NCBI GenBank assembly: GCA_002270465.1
Contig: NQOF01000001.1
Span: forward strand, 1,242,501-1,306,500
Length of the DNA stretch: 64,000 nt
Source: Blautia hominis
Lineage (GTDB): Bacteria > Bacillota > Clostridia > Lachnospirales > Lachnospiraceae
Direction of reading: 5' to 3'
The notes below the pieces were generated by a model. The model saw only the letters and a list, made by a program, of their open reading frames with translations. It was not told the origin of the DNA and did not search any database. Both the position numbers and the translations under genes were made by a program. The stretch's first letter is position 1. The number at the start of each line of letters is the position of its first letter. Of the stretch, positions 1-8,992 are shown one piece after another.

Positions 1-46
1 ATACGGGATTTATTCCGGCAGGAGGCTTCAGACTGGTCCCCCCGTA

Positions 47-1318
47 CTACAGCGGCCAGAAAACCGGAATCATAACAACACATGCGGCAAAGCACACAGC
101 CACCAGCGGAAGCCCCTGTCTCAGCCAGTCTCCCATGTATATTCCGCCTTCCTCCGCAAGCATTGGATAGGACGGCGCCGCAATGGGCAGGGCAAATCCA
201 CAGCTGGATGCGATCATAGCTGTCAGCATAACGGGTTTCAGATTCACATCAAGACTGGAGGCAATCACTAAAACAAACGGCAGCACCACGCCAAAAGTAC
301 CTGTATTATTTAAAAACTGGGTAATCAATGCCACCAGCAGAAAGACCACAGCTATCAGTATTCTGTCAGGAATATCATCCCAGAATAGTCCCGCCGCCTT
401 CTCTGACAGCAGAGAATCCAATTGGACCTTCTCAATCCCTATTCCTAACGCTTTCATCCCCATAATGAACATTAATATATCCCACCGGACAGCATTTACG
501 ATCTCATTTACCGATAGGATCCCTGCTCCGCCTAAAAACAGGATGACTGCACAGCCGGCTGCGTAGGCGGAGATCAGCGCCTTCTGATCAGGCGCTACCA
601 CAAGAATAAAAAACAGAAACGTCAGGGCAACGAGTATCTGGTTTTTTCTGCTTACTGCGCTTTTCACAACCGGCTGCACATCCATACATCCGGCTCTGTC
701 GGGCAGATACCTGCTCCCTACAAAACAATAATATAAAATCATTAGGATACCCGCAGGCACGGTCACAAGGGAAATTTCAAAAATCCCCATGATATCTCCC
801 GGCACTGTATTTTCGTAAGCAGCCTTCCCTATCATATTTAAGGGGGTGCCCATAATGGTCATCATGCCTCCGATCGTTGCCGCATAGGCGATCGCCATCA
901 TAGACTTTGTCTTGCTGACCTTCAGACTGCTTCCCAGCGTCAGTACCAGGGACATCATGGTAACCTGCACGGCCAGACTGGACAGTATACTGGATAACGC
1001 TGCGGTGCACAGACTAAGGACCAGGAGTATGACACCATCGCTGGTTACTTTTTTCAGTCTTTTCTGCATCCACTTCCCCAAAATATCCGATAGTCCCACC
1101 CTGAAAAATGCTTCACTGAGTACAAAGGCTCCCACAAAAATAAACATGGATTTGTCGGCAAGTCCTGAAAAAGCCTCAGCAGGGGTAATAATGCCTGAAA
1201 CGGAAAGCACACAGGGAAGCAGCAAGCCAATCCACCCCAGGCTTGCTTTTCTTGTAAGCAGAAGTGCGATCAACACCACTATCATCCCCACAATAAATAT
1301 CTGTTCCGCATTTCCCAT
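47..1318 (-). CDS. SLC13/ArsB-NhaD superfamily anion transporter
   Basis: A 423-residue, very hydrophobic protein with about 11-12 predicted membrane helices, the usual size for the divalent anion:Na+ symporter / ArsB-NhaD group. Two half-repeats are visible: the first carries the re-entrant-loop motif MGTPLNM near residues 156-162, the second FLNNTGTFGVVLP near 335-347, matching the paired substrate/ion-binding loops of the family. It should import an anion such as a dicarboxylate, citrate or sulfate; the substrate cannot be read from sequence. The start is an ATG after a GGCGGGG-type ribosome binding site. It appears to be monocistronic, with a TATAAT box about 95 bp upstream. The stop lies just inside the window, so the gene is complete. 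Confidence 0.8.
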   Translation of the reverse strand: MGNAEQIFIVGMIVVLIALLLTRKASLGWIGLLLPCVLSVSGIITPAEAFSGLADKSMFIFVGAFVLSEAFFRVGLSDILGKWMQKRLKKVTSDGVILLVLSLCTAALSSILSSLAVQVTMMSLVLTLGSSLKVSKTKSMMAIAYAATIGGMMTIMGTPLNMIGKAAYENTVPGDIMGIFEISLVTVPAGILMILYYCFVGSRYLPDRAGCMDVQPVVKSAVSRKNQILVALTFLFFILVVAPDQKALISAYAAGCAVILFLGGAGILSVNEIVNAVRWDILMFIMGMKALGIGIEKVQLDSLLSEKAAGLFWDDIPDRILIAVVFLLVALITQFLNNTGTFGVVLPFVLVIASSLDVNLKPVMLTAMIASSCGFALPIAAPSYPMLAEEGGIYMGDWLRQGLPLVAVCFAACVVMIPVFWPL

Positions 1319-1409
1319 TTTTCACCCCGCCTTTCCCTTCCCCTTTACTGTCAGCACATACTAAGATCCTGCACGGATGAGCTTTACTTCCTGATCTGAT
1401 CTTGATGTA

Positions 1410-1438
1410 ATTATAGCATTTCTGATAGTCTGCGTATA
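1410..1438 (-). promoter_or_regulatory. Weak sigma-A promoter of the SLC13 transporter
   Basis: A perfect TATAAT (1410-1415) sits 17 bp from a poor -35 (TATACG, 1433-1438). It is the only good -10 box between the transporter start and the neighbouring terminator. The weak -35 suggests activator dependence or low expression. Confidence 0.35.
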
Positions 1439-1529
1439 TTCGGCAGGTATTATAAAAAAAGCAGCCTGATTTTACACATCAAGCTGAAAAGGATAAGGGG
1501 GCCTGTGCCAATGACTAGCCCATATATCC

Positions 1530-1558
1530 AAAAAAGACACGGGAGCACCGTGTCTTTT
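1530..1558 (-). terminator. Terminator after the mannosidase/yesL operon
   Basis: Perfect 10-bp stem AAAGACACGG / CCGTGTCTTT around a 5-nt loop, followed on the minus strand by a T run. It begins six bases after the yesL-like stop codon; the A run on the other side could let it act in both directions. Confidence 0.85.
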
Positions 1559-1563
1559 AAAGA

Positions 1564-2238
1564 TCATATATGATTTTCTTCCAGTGAAAGCAGAACCTTC
1601 TGGTTCATAAACGTTATGAGGAACCCATACAAACTTCCCATAAATAATACCGCTGTCCCTGCCTTCAGTTCAAACAGCATCAGGATAACTCCCAGGGAAA
1701 CCATGCTTCCCAGAGTGCTGGCAGGCCTGGTCACCAGAAGGATCAGGGATGTCTTTACAATATCCCTGTTTTTCATCCGGTAACGGGAAGCCAGCAGGTA
1801 CAGATTGGGCGTGACCACCAATGTTGCCGCGAATAAGATGACAAATAGGATCATCAGAGGAAAGATAGGGACCTGGACCGCGAAAAACTCAATATTTATC
1901 TCAAACATCAGTATGAGGAACATATGCCCTGCTGCCAGAAGATATTTCTGCCCACAGTCATCCATATATGCCTTCCTGAAGTCTCTCCACGCCCCCGACT
2001 CTGTACCAAAGAGCAGTCGGTTCATGGTGTAAAACAGAGCGGAAAGGGCAGGCCCCATGGGAACCATGCACAGCAGAAACAGGGGCAGGCAGGTGCGCAC
2101 CTGGGAAACTCCCACAAAGAGGAAGAACAGAAGCACCGGAAAGTTGGAAAGCAGAAACAAAGTATTTATTCCGATCACGTACCACAGTTTCTCACAAAAT
2201 CCCAATATTTTTTCCATCTGGAACACTTCACTAAACAT
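1564..2238 (-). CDS. YesL-like (DUF624) membrane protein
   Basis: A 224-residue protein with five or six hydrophobic segments and the DUF624 pattern, including the MNRLLFGTESGAWRDFRKAY stretch near residues 68-87 (family form: R-x-W-x-x-F-x-x-x-F). YesL-like proteins occur beside carbohydrate ABC transporters and glycosidases in Firmicutes; their biochemical role is not established. Here it is the last gene after GH125 and GH38, which supports a link with glycan use. The start has a strong AAAGGAGG site six bases upstream. No transporter lies next to it, so the mannoside importer must be encoded elsewhere. Confidence 0.75.
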   Translation of the reverse strand: MFSEVFQMEKILGFCEKLWYVIGINTLFLLSNFPVLLFFLFVGVSQVRTCLPLFLLCMVPMGPALSALFYTMNRLLFGTESGAWRDFRKAYMDDCGQKYLLAAGHMFLILMFEINIEFFAVQVPIFPLMILFVILFAATLVVTPNLYLLASRYRMKNRDIVKTSLILLVTRPASTLGSMVSLGVILMLFELKAGTAVLFMGSLYGFLITFMNQKVLLSLEENHI

Positions 2239-2340
2239 TTTTTCCTCCTTTATGGGTTCCGCAGGCCCTTACCGCCCGGCCGCCATCAAAAGACGGCAGG
2301 CGGCATATTGCTGCACACTGTATGGTTTATATACTGCTCT

Positions 2341-5300
2341 TTATAACGCTATCAGTAACGTCTTGATCTCATACGGATGCAGGTGAAGTTTCATCTCCCC
2401 TGCCGGTTTCTCCTCTGTAAGAGGACGCTCTCTTAAATCGCCCTCCATCCAGCGGGAATACGCAAATCCCGGTGTCACGGTTACCGTCTGGGAACTTCCC
2501 GCAAACTCATGGAAACGGAGCACAATATAGTTTCCGTCCTCGGATTTTTTCACTGCGTCTATTTCCACCTGCTCATTATCAAATGTGACAAAGCTTTCAA
2601 AATCCACCCTGGTCTTTCCGGCTGTTACTTTCATAGGATCATTGAGCGCACATGCCTCCTGCACAGTCTGCCCCTCCACAAAATCCCCGCCGTGAGGCAG
2701 AAGTGCGTAGGTGAAAGTGTGTATTCCCTGGTCCTGCAGATGGTCCGGCTGCAATCCGGAGCGCAGTAGGGAAATACGGATCACATTGTCCTTGATATCA
2801 TGGCCGTATTTGCAGTCATTTAAGATGCTGACACCGTAATTTCTCTCGGAAAGGTCTGCAAAACGGTGGGCAACACTCTCGAATCTGGCCTGATCCCAGC
2901 TTGTATTCCAGTGGTTCGGACGCCTTACATTGCCGTACTGCACATCATAAGTGGCATAGGTGGAACGGATGTCAACCGGGAACGCAGCCTTTAATAACTG
3001 CTGTCTCTCATGGAAATCCACATCTGTCTTAAAGTCAATCCTCCTTGAATCGCGGTAAAGGCTCATATCCTGGGATATAGAGGACTTCATATATTTCCAC
3101 TCCATATGGATCGTCAGCTTCAGAGGGCCGCACTCGGTCACCTCAAACGCTGTCATCTCTGTGATCTCCCTCATCTTCTGCTGATAGTAAATATCAATAT
3201 CCCATGCATCGTTGTCAATCGGCTTATCCTCAAACATCTGCAGGACATTTCCCCGCTGTCCTTGTGCCAGGACTTCGCGGGCAAAAGTCTTATCATAGAG
3301 CCTGGTCATCTGTCCGTAATCATTCAAAGATACCAGGTAGTATGGTGTCTCAATCTCTCTTCCCCGGATCACAAAACTGTTCTGCTCATCCTTGCCCTGA
3401 TCTTTCGGATGGAAACAGATAACCTTATGTCCCATGGCAGGTACCTGTTCTGCTTTTACATACACAGCGTTTTCCCCTTTTTGTACAGGCAGAACTCGGC
3501 CTTCCTCGTCTGTAAAGTACCCGTCATCTGTGCAGGGGACTGAGACCAGTTCATCTTTCTGCCATGCGGAAGCATTCCATACTGTCCAGGTATTCTCCTG
3601 CTGCAGGGCAGTGTTCTTTGTAAAATCATCCTCCACCTGTACGGCAATATCCTCAATTCTGGCATAGTCTTTGTGACAGTCCTCGTAAACTTCATGGATG
3701 GAAGAGCCGGGAATGATATCGTGAAACTGGTTGGTCAGGATCAGTTTCCAGCCTTTTGTGAGGCTTTCCTGCTGGGCTTTTTCAAGGCTTCCCTCCATCA
3801 GTCCCTGCATTACGGTCATCCACTCTGCGCGGCGGTACAGAAGTTCCATCTTCCTGTTCATGCGCTTGTTATACCCCTGGCTTGTGTAGGTTCCCCTGTG
3901 GTATTCCAGATACAGTTCTCCGTCCCAGGTGTTTACATACTGGTCTGTGTTCTTTACAGTGTCCTTCAGCTTTCTGAAATACTCCCCTGCTGTGGAGGTT
4001 TTCACATGGGGCAGCCCCGGGATCTTATCCAGCCTGCGTCTCTGTTCCAGCATATCACGGTTTACACCGCCGCCGCCGTCCCCGAACCCGTAGGCAATGA
4101 GCAGGTCTTTGTTCATCTCCTTCTCACTGTAGGCATCCCATACCCCCTTCACGGTCTTTGGCATCAGCTTTCCGTTGTAGGTGTAGAACCAGGATCCAGG
4201 TTCATTCCAGGGTTCCGGCGTGGTAATGAAGTGGGTCAGGACTTCGCTGCCGTCAATCCCCTTCCATTTAAAGGTGTCGTGAGGCATACGGTTAAACTGG
4301 TTCCAGCTTATCTTTGTGGTCATGAACATATCAATACCGGATTTTTTAAGGATTTGGGGAAGTGCCCAGGAATAGCCAAACACATCCGGCAGCCATAGGT
4401 ATTCCACATCTTTTCCGAACTCATCCTTGATAAATTTGCTTCCGATCAATATCTGGCGTGTCAGGGACTCCCCACTTGTCAGATTGCAGTCCGCTTCCAC
4501 CCACATGGCTCCGTCTGCTTCCCAGCGTCCCTCTTTCACCAGCTCTTTAATCTTTTCATAGATTTCAGGAAAATCTTCTTTCACGTATTCGTAGATCTGG
4601 GGCTGTGTCTGCAGGAAAATATATTCCGGGAACATTTCCATCATACGAAGCACAGTGGAGAAAGAACGGGATGCTTTCTCATGGGTATGTTTTAATCTCC
4701 ACAGCCAGGCCATATCAATGTGGGTATGTCCCACACAGTATACATTTACCAGAGAGTGCTTATCCATCCGGTCAATCTTCTCATTCAGCACCCGGTCCGC
4801 CTGGTGGACAGACTCATAAAATTCATCGCTTCCCGGATATGCCCAGTCAATACAGTGGCAGGCTTCGTCCAGGGCATTTCTCAGATCATAACGGACAGGG
4901 TCATTCTCATCCAGATTTTCAATGGATTCCAGCACCATGGTTCCCAGATAGTAAAGGTCATCTGCTTCCTCATCCAGCCAGGCCAGGTCTGCTCTCTTGA
5001 TCTGATGTTCCTGCACTGCCGGTACTCCGCCGCCCTCCAGTCCTGACCAGAGACGGAAGGTAAGGCTTAACGCCTTCCCAAAGTATTCCTCCGGGAAAAA
5101 TACTTCCTGATGGTTCACGTCCACACCCTGGAAAGGTTCCTCATTCAGGTAACACATGGACTCAAATCCGCTGTTGTTTCCTGCTCCGGTATTTCCGAAA
5201 TCAAAGATACCTACCGCTCTTTTGCCGGTCCACTCTGCGGGAATACGGATCTCCCTGTGCATCCACAGATAGCGGTCCCTGCCTGCCCAGCGCTCCCCTT

Positions 5301-5463
5301 CGCTGATTCTTCCCCAACCGTCAAAGTTTATGGGAACCTGGGGATTCACTGCTTTTTCTTCATCCTCGCACATAAGGAATTCTCCTATGGGAGTTACGCC
5401 ACGGTATCTGTATTTCTTTACTTCGTCCATTCGCCTCTGTAATTTTCTATCTGTTAAAAACAT
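2341..5463 (-). CDS. GH38 alpha-mannosidase
   Basis: A 1040-residue enzyme of glycoside hydrolase family 38, a zinc-dependent retaining alpha-mannosidase. Zinc-site residues are visible in GHTHIDMAW (His246, His248, Asp250). The nucleophile is Asp360 in LPDVFGYSWALPQ, and the later zinc histidine lies in NQFHDIIPGSS near residue 580. After the (beta/alpha)7 domain come the helical bundle and the beta-sandwich domains normal for the family; length matches full-size bacterial homologues. There is no signal peptide, so it should work in the cytoplasm on imported manno-oligosaccharides or N-glycan fragments. ATG follows GGAGGTATT. It is downstream of GH125, consistent with one alpha-mannoside operon. 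Confidence 0.93.
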   Translation of the reverse strand: MFLTDRKLQRRMDEVKKYRYRGVTPIGEFLMCEDEEKAVNPQVPINFDGWGRISEGERWAGRDRYLWMHREIRIPAEWTGKRAVGIFDFGNTGAGNNSGFESMCYLNEEPFQGVDVNHQEVFFPEEYFGKALSLTFRLWSGLEGGGVPAVQEHQIKRADLAWLDEEADDLYYLGTMVLESIENLDENDPVRYDLRNALDEACHCIDWAYPGSDEFYESVHQADRVLNEKIDRMDKHSLVNVYCVGHTHIDMAWLWRLKHTHEKASRSFSTVLRMMEMFPEYIFLQTQPQIYEYVKEDFPEIYEKIKELVKEGRWEADGAMWVEADCNLTSGESLTRQILIGSKFIKDEFGKDVEYLWLPDVFGYSWALPQILKKSGIDMFMTTKISWNQFNRMPHDTFKWKGIDGSEVLTHFITTPEPWNEPGSWFYTYNGKLMPKTVKGVWDAYSEKEMNKDLLIAYGFGDGGGGVNRDMLEQRRRLDKIPGLPHVKTSTAGEYFRKLKDTVKNTDQYVNTWDGELYLEYHRGTYTSQGYNKRMNRKMELLYRRAEWMTVMQGLMEGSLEKAQQESLTKGWKLILTNQFHDIIPGSSIHEVYEDCHKDYARIEDIAVQVEDDFTKNTALQQENTWTVWNASAWQKDELVSVPCTDDGYFTDEEGRVLPVQKGENAVYVKAEQVPAMGHKVICFHPKDQGKDEQNSFVIRGREIETPYYLVSLNDYGQMTRLYDKTFAREVLAQGQRGNVLQMFEDKPIDNDAWDIDIYYQQKMREITEMTAFEVTECGPLKLTIHMEWKYMKSSISQDMSLYRDSRRIDFKTDVDFHERQQLLKAAFPVDIRSTYATYDVQYGNVRRPNHWNTSWDQARFESVAHRFADLSERNYGVSILNDCKYGHDIKDNVIRISLLRSGLQPDHLQDQGIHTFTYALLPHGGDFVEGQTVQEACALNDPMKVTAGKTRVDFESFVTFDNEQVEIDAVKKSEDGNYIVLRFHEFAGSSQTVTVTPGFAYSRWMEGDLRERPLTEEKPAGEMKLHLHPYEIKTLLIAL

Positions 5464-5504
5464 AATACCTCCTGCTTCGCGCTTTTGATTATCTTTATGT
5501 CTCT

Positions 5505-5532
5505 ATTTTACATGTTTTACAGGAAATAACAA
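5505..5532 (-). promoter_or_regulatory. Candidate promoter ahead of the GH38 gene
   Basis: TTGTTA (5527-5532) and TAAAAT (5505-5510) are 16 bp apart, 42 bp before the GH38 start. It would allow GH38-yesL transcription independent of GH125. No operator is evident. Confidence 0.4.
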
Positions 5533-5611
5533 TTTTCCTTTTTCTAGGTTTCCTGTACAAATTCTAGAGCAGTATCCAGGCTGGCGAAAGCGTCATGATT
5601 GACCGGTCTTT

Positions 5612-6895
5612 TTACCGTTTTACCCTGTATCCCAGATAGTCCAGCATCAGTTCACTGTACATGGCATTTGCCCAGGAGAACCATGCTCTTGTAAAAATCT
5701 CAGGGTTATCCACAAAGACTCCCTCATGCATCATGCCTTTTCCACCGTCTGTCCCCGCAAGGCGCCTGAGCACCTGCACTTTTTCCTCTTCCATAGCTGC
5801 GGTCAAGCCTTCCATGGCTGCGGCAATATGCCAGACATATCTGGAAGGTGTGTGAGGACTTCCAATGCCGGACAGTTTGTCCCCTTTAAAATAGTACGGA
5901 TTTGCTTCACTGAGCAGAAATCTTCTTGTATTTTCCGCCACATCACGGCGTCTGGGAATGTATCCCAGATACTCCATGGATAAAAGGCTGGGCACATTGG
6001 CGTCATCCATGAGATTATACTGCCCGAATCCGTCCGTCTCGTAAGCATAAATCTCTCCAAACTCCGCAGTCCTGACGATTCCGTATGACTCGATTCCCGC
6101 TGTTATCTCCTCGCGGAGCCGCTCTGCCCGCTGTGCGGTAAGCTCTTCATGAAGGAAACTACGGCATATCTCTGCCATATATCCCAGAATGACACAGGCA
6201 AACATATTGGAAGGAATGAGATATCCATATGTACATGCATCGTCACTTGGACGGAATCCTGACCAGATAAGGCCGCATCCCTCCTTTACCAGTGCACCTT
6301 TTCCCTCACGGGACAGAGTATCTGTAAAAACGCAGTTTTTCCGCTGGAAACGGTATTCCGAGCGGGACTCATGATACTGTTCCCGTTCAAATACATCCAT
6401 GATAGTTTTGATCCCGGTTAAAAATGTATTGTCAAAGTGTTCCGTATACCCGGTATTTTTCCAGAGAAGATAAGCCAGCTGTACCGGATAACACAGAGAG
6501 TCAACCTCAAATTTCATTTCCCACACCCATGGATTTTGGTCCGGGAAATCTTTTTCCCAACAGTTTCCGTTATCCGTCTCATTAAAGGCATTGGCGTAGG
6601 GCTCCTTTAAAATACAGTGAAACTGTCTCTTCACAAGGCCTGCGATGACCTGTGTCAGCTTCTCATCCTTCCCAGCCGCCAGCAGATACGGACGGAGCTG
6701 TGCAGTGGAGTCCCGCAGCCACATGGCAGGGATGTCCCCTGTGATCACATGGGTGGTTCCGTCCTCCATCTCTTTTACTGTGGTGTTTAATGTGTTGGTA
6801 AAGCAATTGCGGAATACCTCCGCAAGATATGGCTCCTCTTTGCATTTTTGTTCTGCTTCTTTTATCAGTTCTTCAATGATTTCGGGGTTTTCCAT
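5612..6895 (-). CDS. GH125 exo-alpha-1,6-mannosidase
   Basis: A 427-residue protein of glycoside hydrolase family 125 (formerly DUF1237), inverting enzymes that remove non-reducing alpha-1,6-linked mannose. The diagnostic block GDIPAMWLRDSTAQ lies near residue 55 and family aromatics continue through PWVWEMKFEVDSLCYP. The reading frame extends 18 codons further upstream, but the ATG at 6895 is preceded by AGGAGG at proper spacing and matches the family N-terminus, so I place the start there. No signal peptide: cytoplasmic. Together with GH38 it would break down branched alpha-mannosides such as high-mannose glycan or yeast mannan fragments. Confidence 0.92.
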   Translation of the reverse strand: MENPEIIEELIKEAEQKCKEEPYLAEVFRNCFTNTLNTTVKEMEDGTTHVITGDIPAMWLRDSTAQLRPYLLAAGKDEKLTQVIAGLVKRQFHCILKEPYANAFNETDNGNCWEKDFPDQNPWVWEMKFEVDSLCYPVQLAYLLWKNTGYTEHFDNTFLTGIKTIMDVFEREQYHESRSEYRFQRKNCVFTDTLSREGKGALVKEGCGLIWSGFRPSDDACTYGYLIPSNMFACVILGYMAEICRSFLHEELTAQRAERLREEITAGIESYGIVRTAEFGEIYAYETDGFGQYNLMDDANVPSLLSMEYLGYIPRRRDVAENTRRFLLSEANPYYFKGDKLSGIGSPHTPSRYVWHIAAAMEGLTAAMEEEKVQVLRRLAGTDGGKGMMHEGVFVDNPEIFTRAWFSWANAMYSELMLDYLGYRVKR

Positions 6896-7031
6896 TATAT
6901 AGTCCTCCTGTATTCTTTCATGTAATTTGTTATGTGTCCATCCTATCAAAAACCGGGGGGACTGTATAGTGAAATATCTCTTGAAATTTGTAAACTTTTC
7001 TATTCTCCACGATTGTCCGCATATTAAATAA

Positions 7032-7073
7032 AGAGCCTCCGGACTATTAAAAACTCTCCGTCCATGAGACTCT
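7032..7073 (-). terminator. Probable terminator after the first AAA/PD-(D/E)XK gene
   Basis: An interrupted stem (AGAGTCT with AGGCTCT, and GGAC with GTCC) with a long loop is followed on the minus strand by TTATTTAA. It is weaker than the other terminators in this window. Confidence 0.45.
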
Positions 7074-7184
7074 TATTCTCTATCTTTTTATCACAAATTG
7101 ATAACTGTTCAGTACCCTCACAGTTACAGGCAATAATCCATACAGAATCGCCTTTGGCCATGTTTTTTGCCTGGCTGCTGAAAG

Positions 7185-8810
7185 TTACTGCAAATTACAG
7201 ATATCCAATTCCCTCACCGCACAAGAATGCTTCTTTGTACTCCTGTCATAAGTCAATGCTACCGCAAAGACCTTGCCGGATGTCTTATTATCACCAATCA
7301 AATCTTTAAACCGCAATGCGTATTTTTTCTCCTGGATCTGCTCCAATGCCGTCTCCGGTGCTGCATCAACTTTTAACTCCAAGATCAGTGCTGTATCACA
7401 GGGATCATAAGGATAAAATATAAAATCTGCAAAACCCTTTCCGGCTCTGTCCTCGCGTTCCATGCGATAATTGTCTCTGGCAGATAAATAGATCAGATTA
7501 ACCAGTGCTCCCAGATCTGCCTCACTGTTATAATTTAGAATCGGCACCTCCGTATCATGTGCAAGAGATAAAATATCCTCCATTGTCCTGACATCTCCGC
7601 ATAAAGTGGCCTGTAACATTTCCTGTGAACGCTTTGCTAATTTTGCAATATACCCCATTTCCCGGCGCTGCAGAACTTCCTCGTATTTTAACATCAATTC
7701 TTTATTCGGAATTGCTATTTTTCCATCCTTATGAGTCAGCATACCATAAACCAGCATGGCTGAAAAAATATCTTCGCGGCTGTGCAGTTCCATAGTTTCT
7801 GCGGTAAAATTCTTAATGCAAACCTCAATCCACTCTCCTGCCACCATCCGCACAATATCCTCTTTGACTTCGTGCAAATTGTGATTGATATAGAAAAATA
7901 TTTCATCATACGGCCCCGTACTGCTCCAATAAGTGCCCAAATGATTCTCTGACAATGCCCGGTTCACAGAACGAGGATTATACACTGACTCTCCCTCTGC
8001 AGTCTGGTACCCGTCATACCAGATTTTCAGTTCCTGAAAGGTAAATCTTGTATTTTCTATTTTAGCAGAATACTTTTCATATAACTCCATCACCTCTCTG
8101 TCCGTAAAACCGAAACAAGTGCTGAATCTGGCAATCCCCGTGTCCGCCATAGTATATTCATTGAACATATTCAGCGGAGAACCGCTTGAATACTTCGCAA
8201 TCGGAAGAATCCCTGTCATATATGCCATCTCTACATAGGCCTGTGATTTGAGTAGATTCTGCAGGAAACGCAGAAATTTAAACTGGTCGTTCCCGCTGAA
8301 TGTATTGTCATGGAAAATAAAATCCCACTCATCCATGACGAAAATAAACCGTTCTCCTGTTTTACCTCTGATCATCTCAAGAGCGTCCCAAGGTGTATCT
8401 GTCTCTGTAATCCCGCATTGCGGGTACTGCTCTGCCAAATCTTTCATAAGTTTTTTCACTATGGCACTCATATAAGTATTATAATCTTCACACGGATACG
8501 GCGTTTTGCTAAAATCAATAAATATAACATTATGTTTATTGATGTGTTCCTCAAAATCAGGACTCTTTTTAATTTTCAGTCCGGAAAACAATTCCCTGCT
8601 GTCATACCCCCGTGAAAAGAAAGACGCTATTAGGTTTGCAGCCGCGGTCTTTCCAAATCTCCTTGGCCTTGTAATACAAATAAAACGGTTTTCTGTGTTG
8701 AGGACAGGGAATAGCTCTTCAAGGATTTCTGATTTATCCACAAAGTATTCCATTTGCGCGATATATTTATAAGATTCATAACATACATTATTGTTTAAAT
8801 AATATGCCAT
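7185..8810 (-). CDS. AAA-ATPase-like / PD-(D/E)XK nuclease-like protein (copy 1)
   Basis: A 541-residue protein of the AAA-ATPase_like (PF09820) plus PDDEXK_9 (PF08011) architecture. The P-loop variant RPRRFGKT is at residues 48-55 and a Walker-B-like FIFVMDEWDF near 155-164. At the C-terminus ADFIFYP followed by ALILELKV and EQIQEKKYA gives the Asp, Glu-x-Lys and Gln positions of a PD-(D/E)XK fold. Such proteins are often multicopy in gut Firmicutes and Bacteroidetes; no function is established, and ideas range from DNA processing to defence or mobile-element remnants. ATG follows AAGGAGGA. A paralogue is at 44948-46654. Base composition is more AT-rich than the neighbours, which hints at acquisition. 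Confidence 0.8.
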   Translation of the reverse strand: MAYYLNNNVCYESYKYIAQMEYFVDKSEILEELFPVLNTENRFICITRPRRFGKTAAANLIASFFSRGYDSRELFSGLKIKKSPDFEEHINKHNVIFIDFSKTPYPCEDYNTYMSAIVKKLMKDLAEQYPQCGITETDTPWDALEMIRGKTGERFIFVMDEWDFIFHDNTFSGNDQFKFLRFLQNLLKSQAYVEMAYMTGILPIAKYSSGSPLNMFNEYTMADTGIARFSTCFGFTDREVMELYEKYSAKIENTRFTFQELKIWYDGYQTAEGESVYNPRSVNRALSENHLGTYWSSTGPYDEIFFYINHNLHEVKEDIVRMVAGEWIEVCIKNFTAETMELHSREDIFSAMLVYGMLTHKDGKIAIPNKELMLKYEEVLQRREMGYIAKLAKRSQEMLQATLCGDVRTMEDILSLAHDTEVPILNYNSEADLGALVNLIYLSARDNYRMEREDRAGKGFADFIFYPYDPCDTALILELKVDAAPETALEQIQEKKYALRFKDLIGDNKTSGKVFAVALTYDRSTKKHSCAVRELDICNLQ

Positions 8811-8889
8811 ACTGTCCTCCTTACGTTTTCTGCAAATTATTTGTCTGCATTTTCTGTAAATATGTATTTAAAACTAACTCTATTGTTAG

Positions 8890-8919
8890 ATTATAACACA
8901 TTGGCAGATTATAATCCAA
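8890..8919 (-). promoter_or_regulatory. Promoter of the first AAA/PD-(D/E)XK gene
   Basis: TTGGAT (8914-8919) and TATAAT (8890-8895) with 18-bp spacing, in an AT-rich stretch 80 bp upstream of the start codon. Confidence 0.5.
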
Positions 8920-8951
8920 AACATATCCTATAAAATCCAAAATACTAAAAC

Positions 8952-8987
8952 ACCCGGCAGTTCTGGCTAAACCAATAACTGCCGGGT
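8952..8987 (-). terminator. Terminator after the Fpg/Nei-like gene
   Basis: Perfect 11-bp stem ACCCGGCAGTT / AACTGCCGGGT with a 14-nt loop and a short T run on the minus strand, starting six bases after the stop codon. Confidence 0.8.
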
Positions 8988-8992
8988 ATTCC

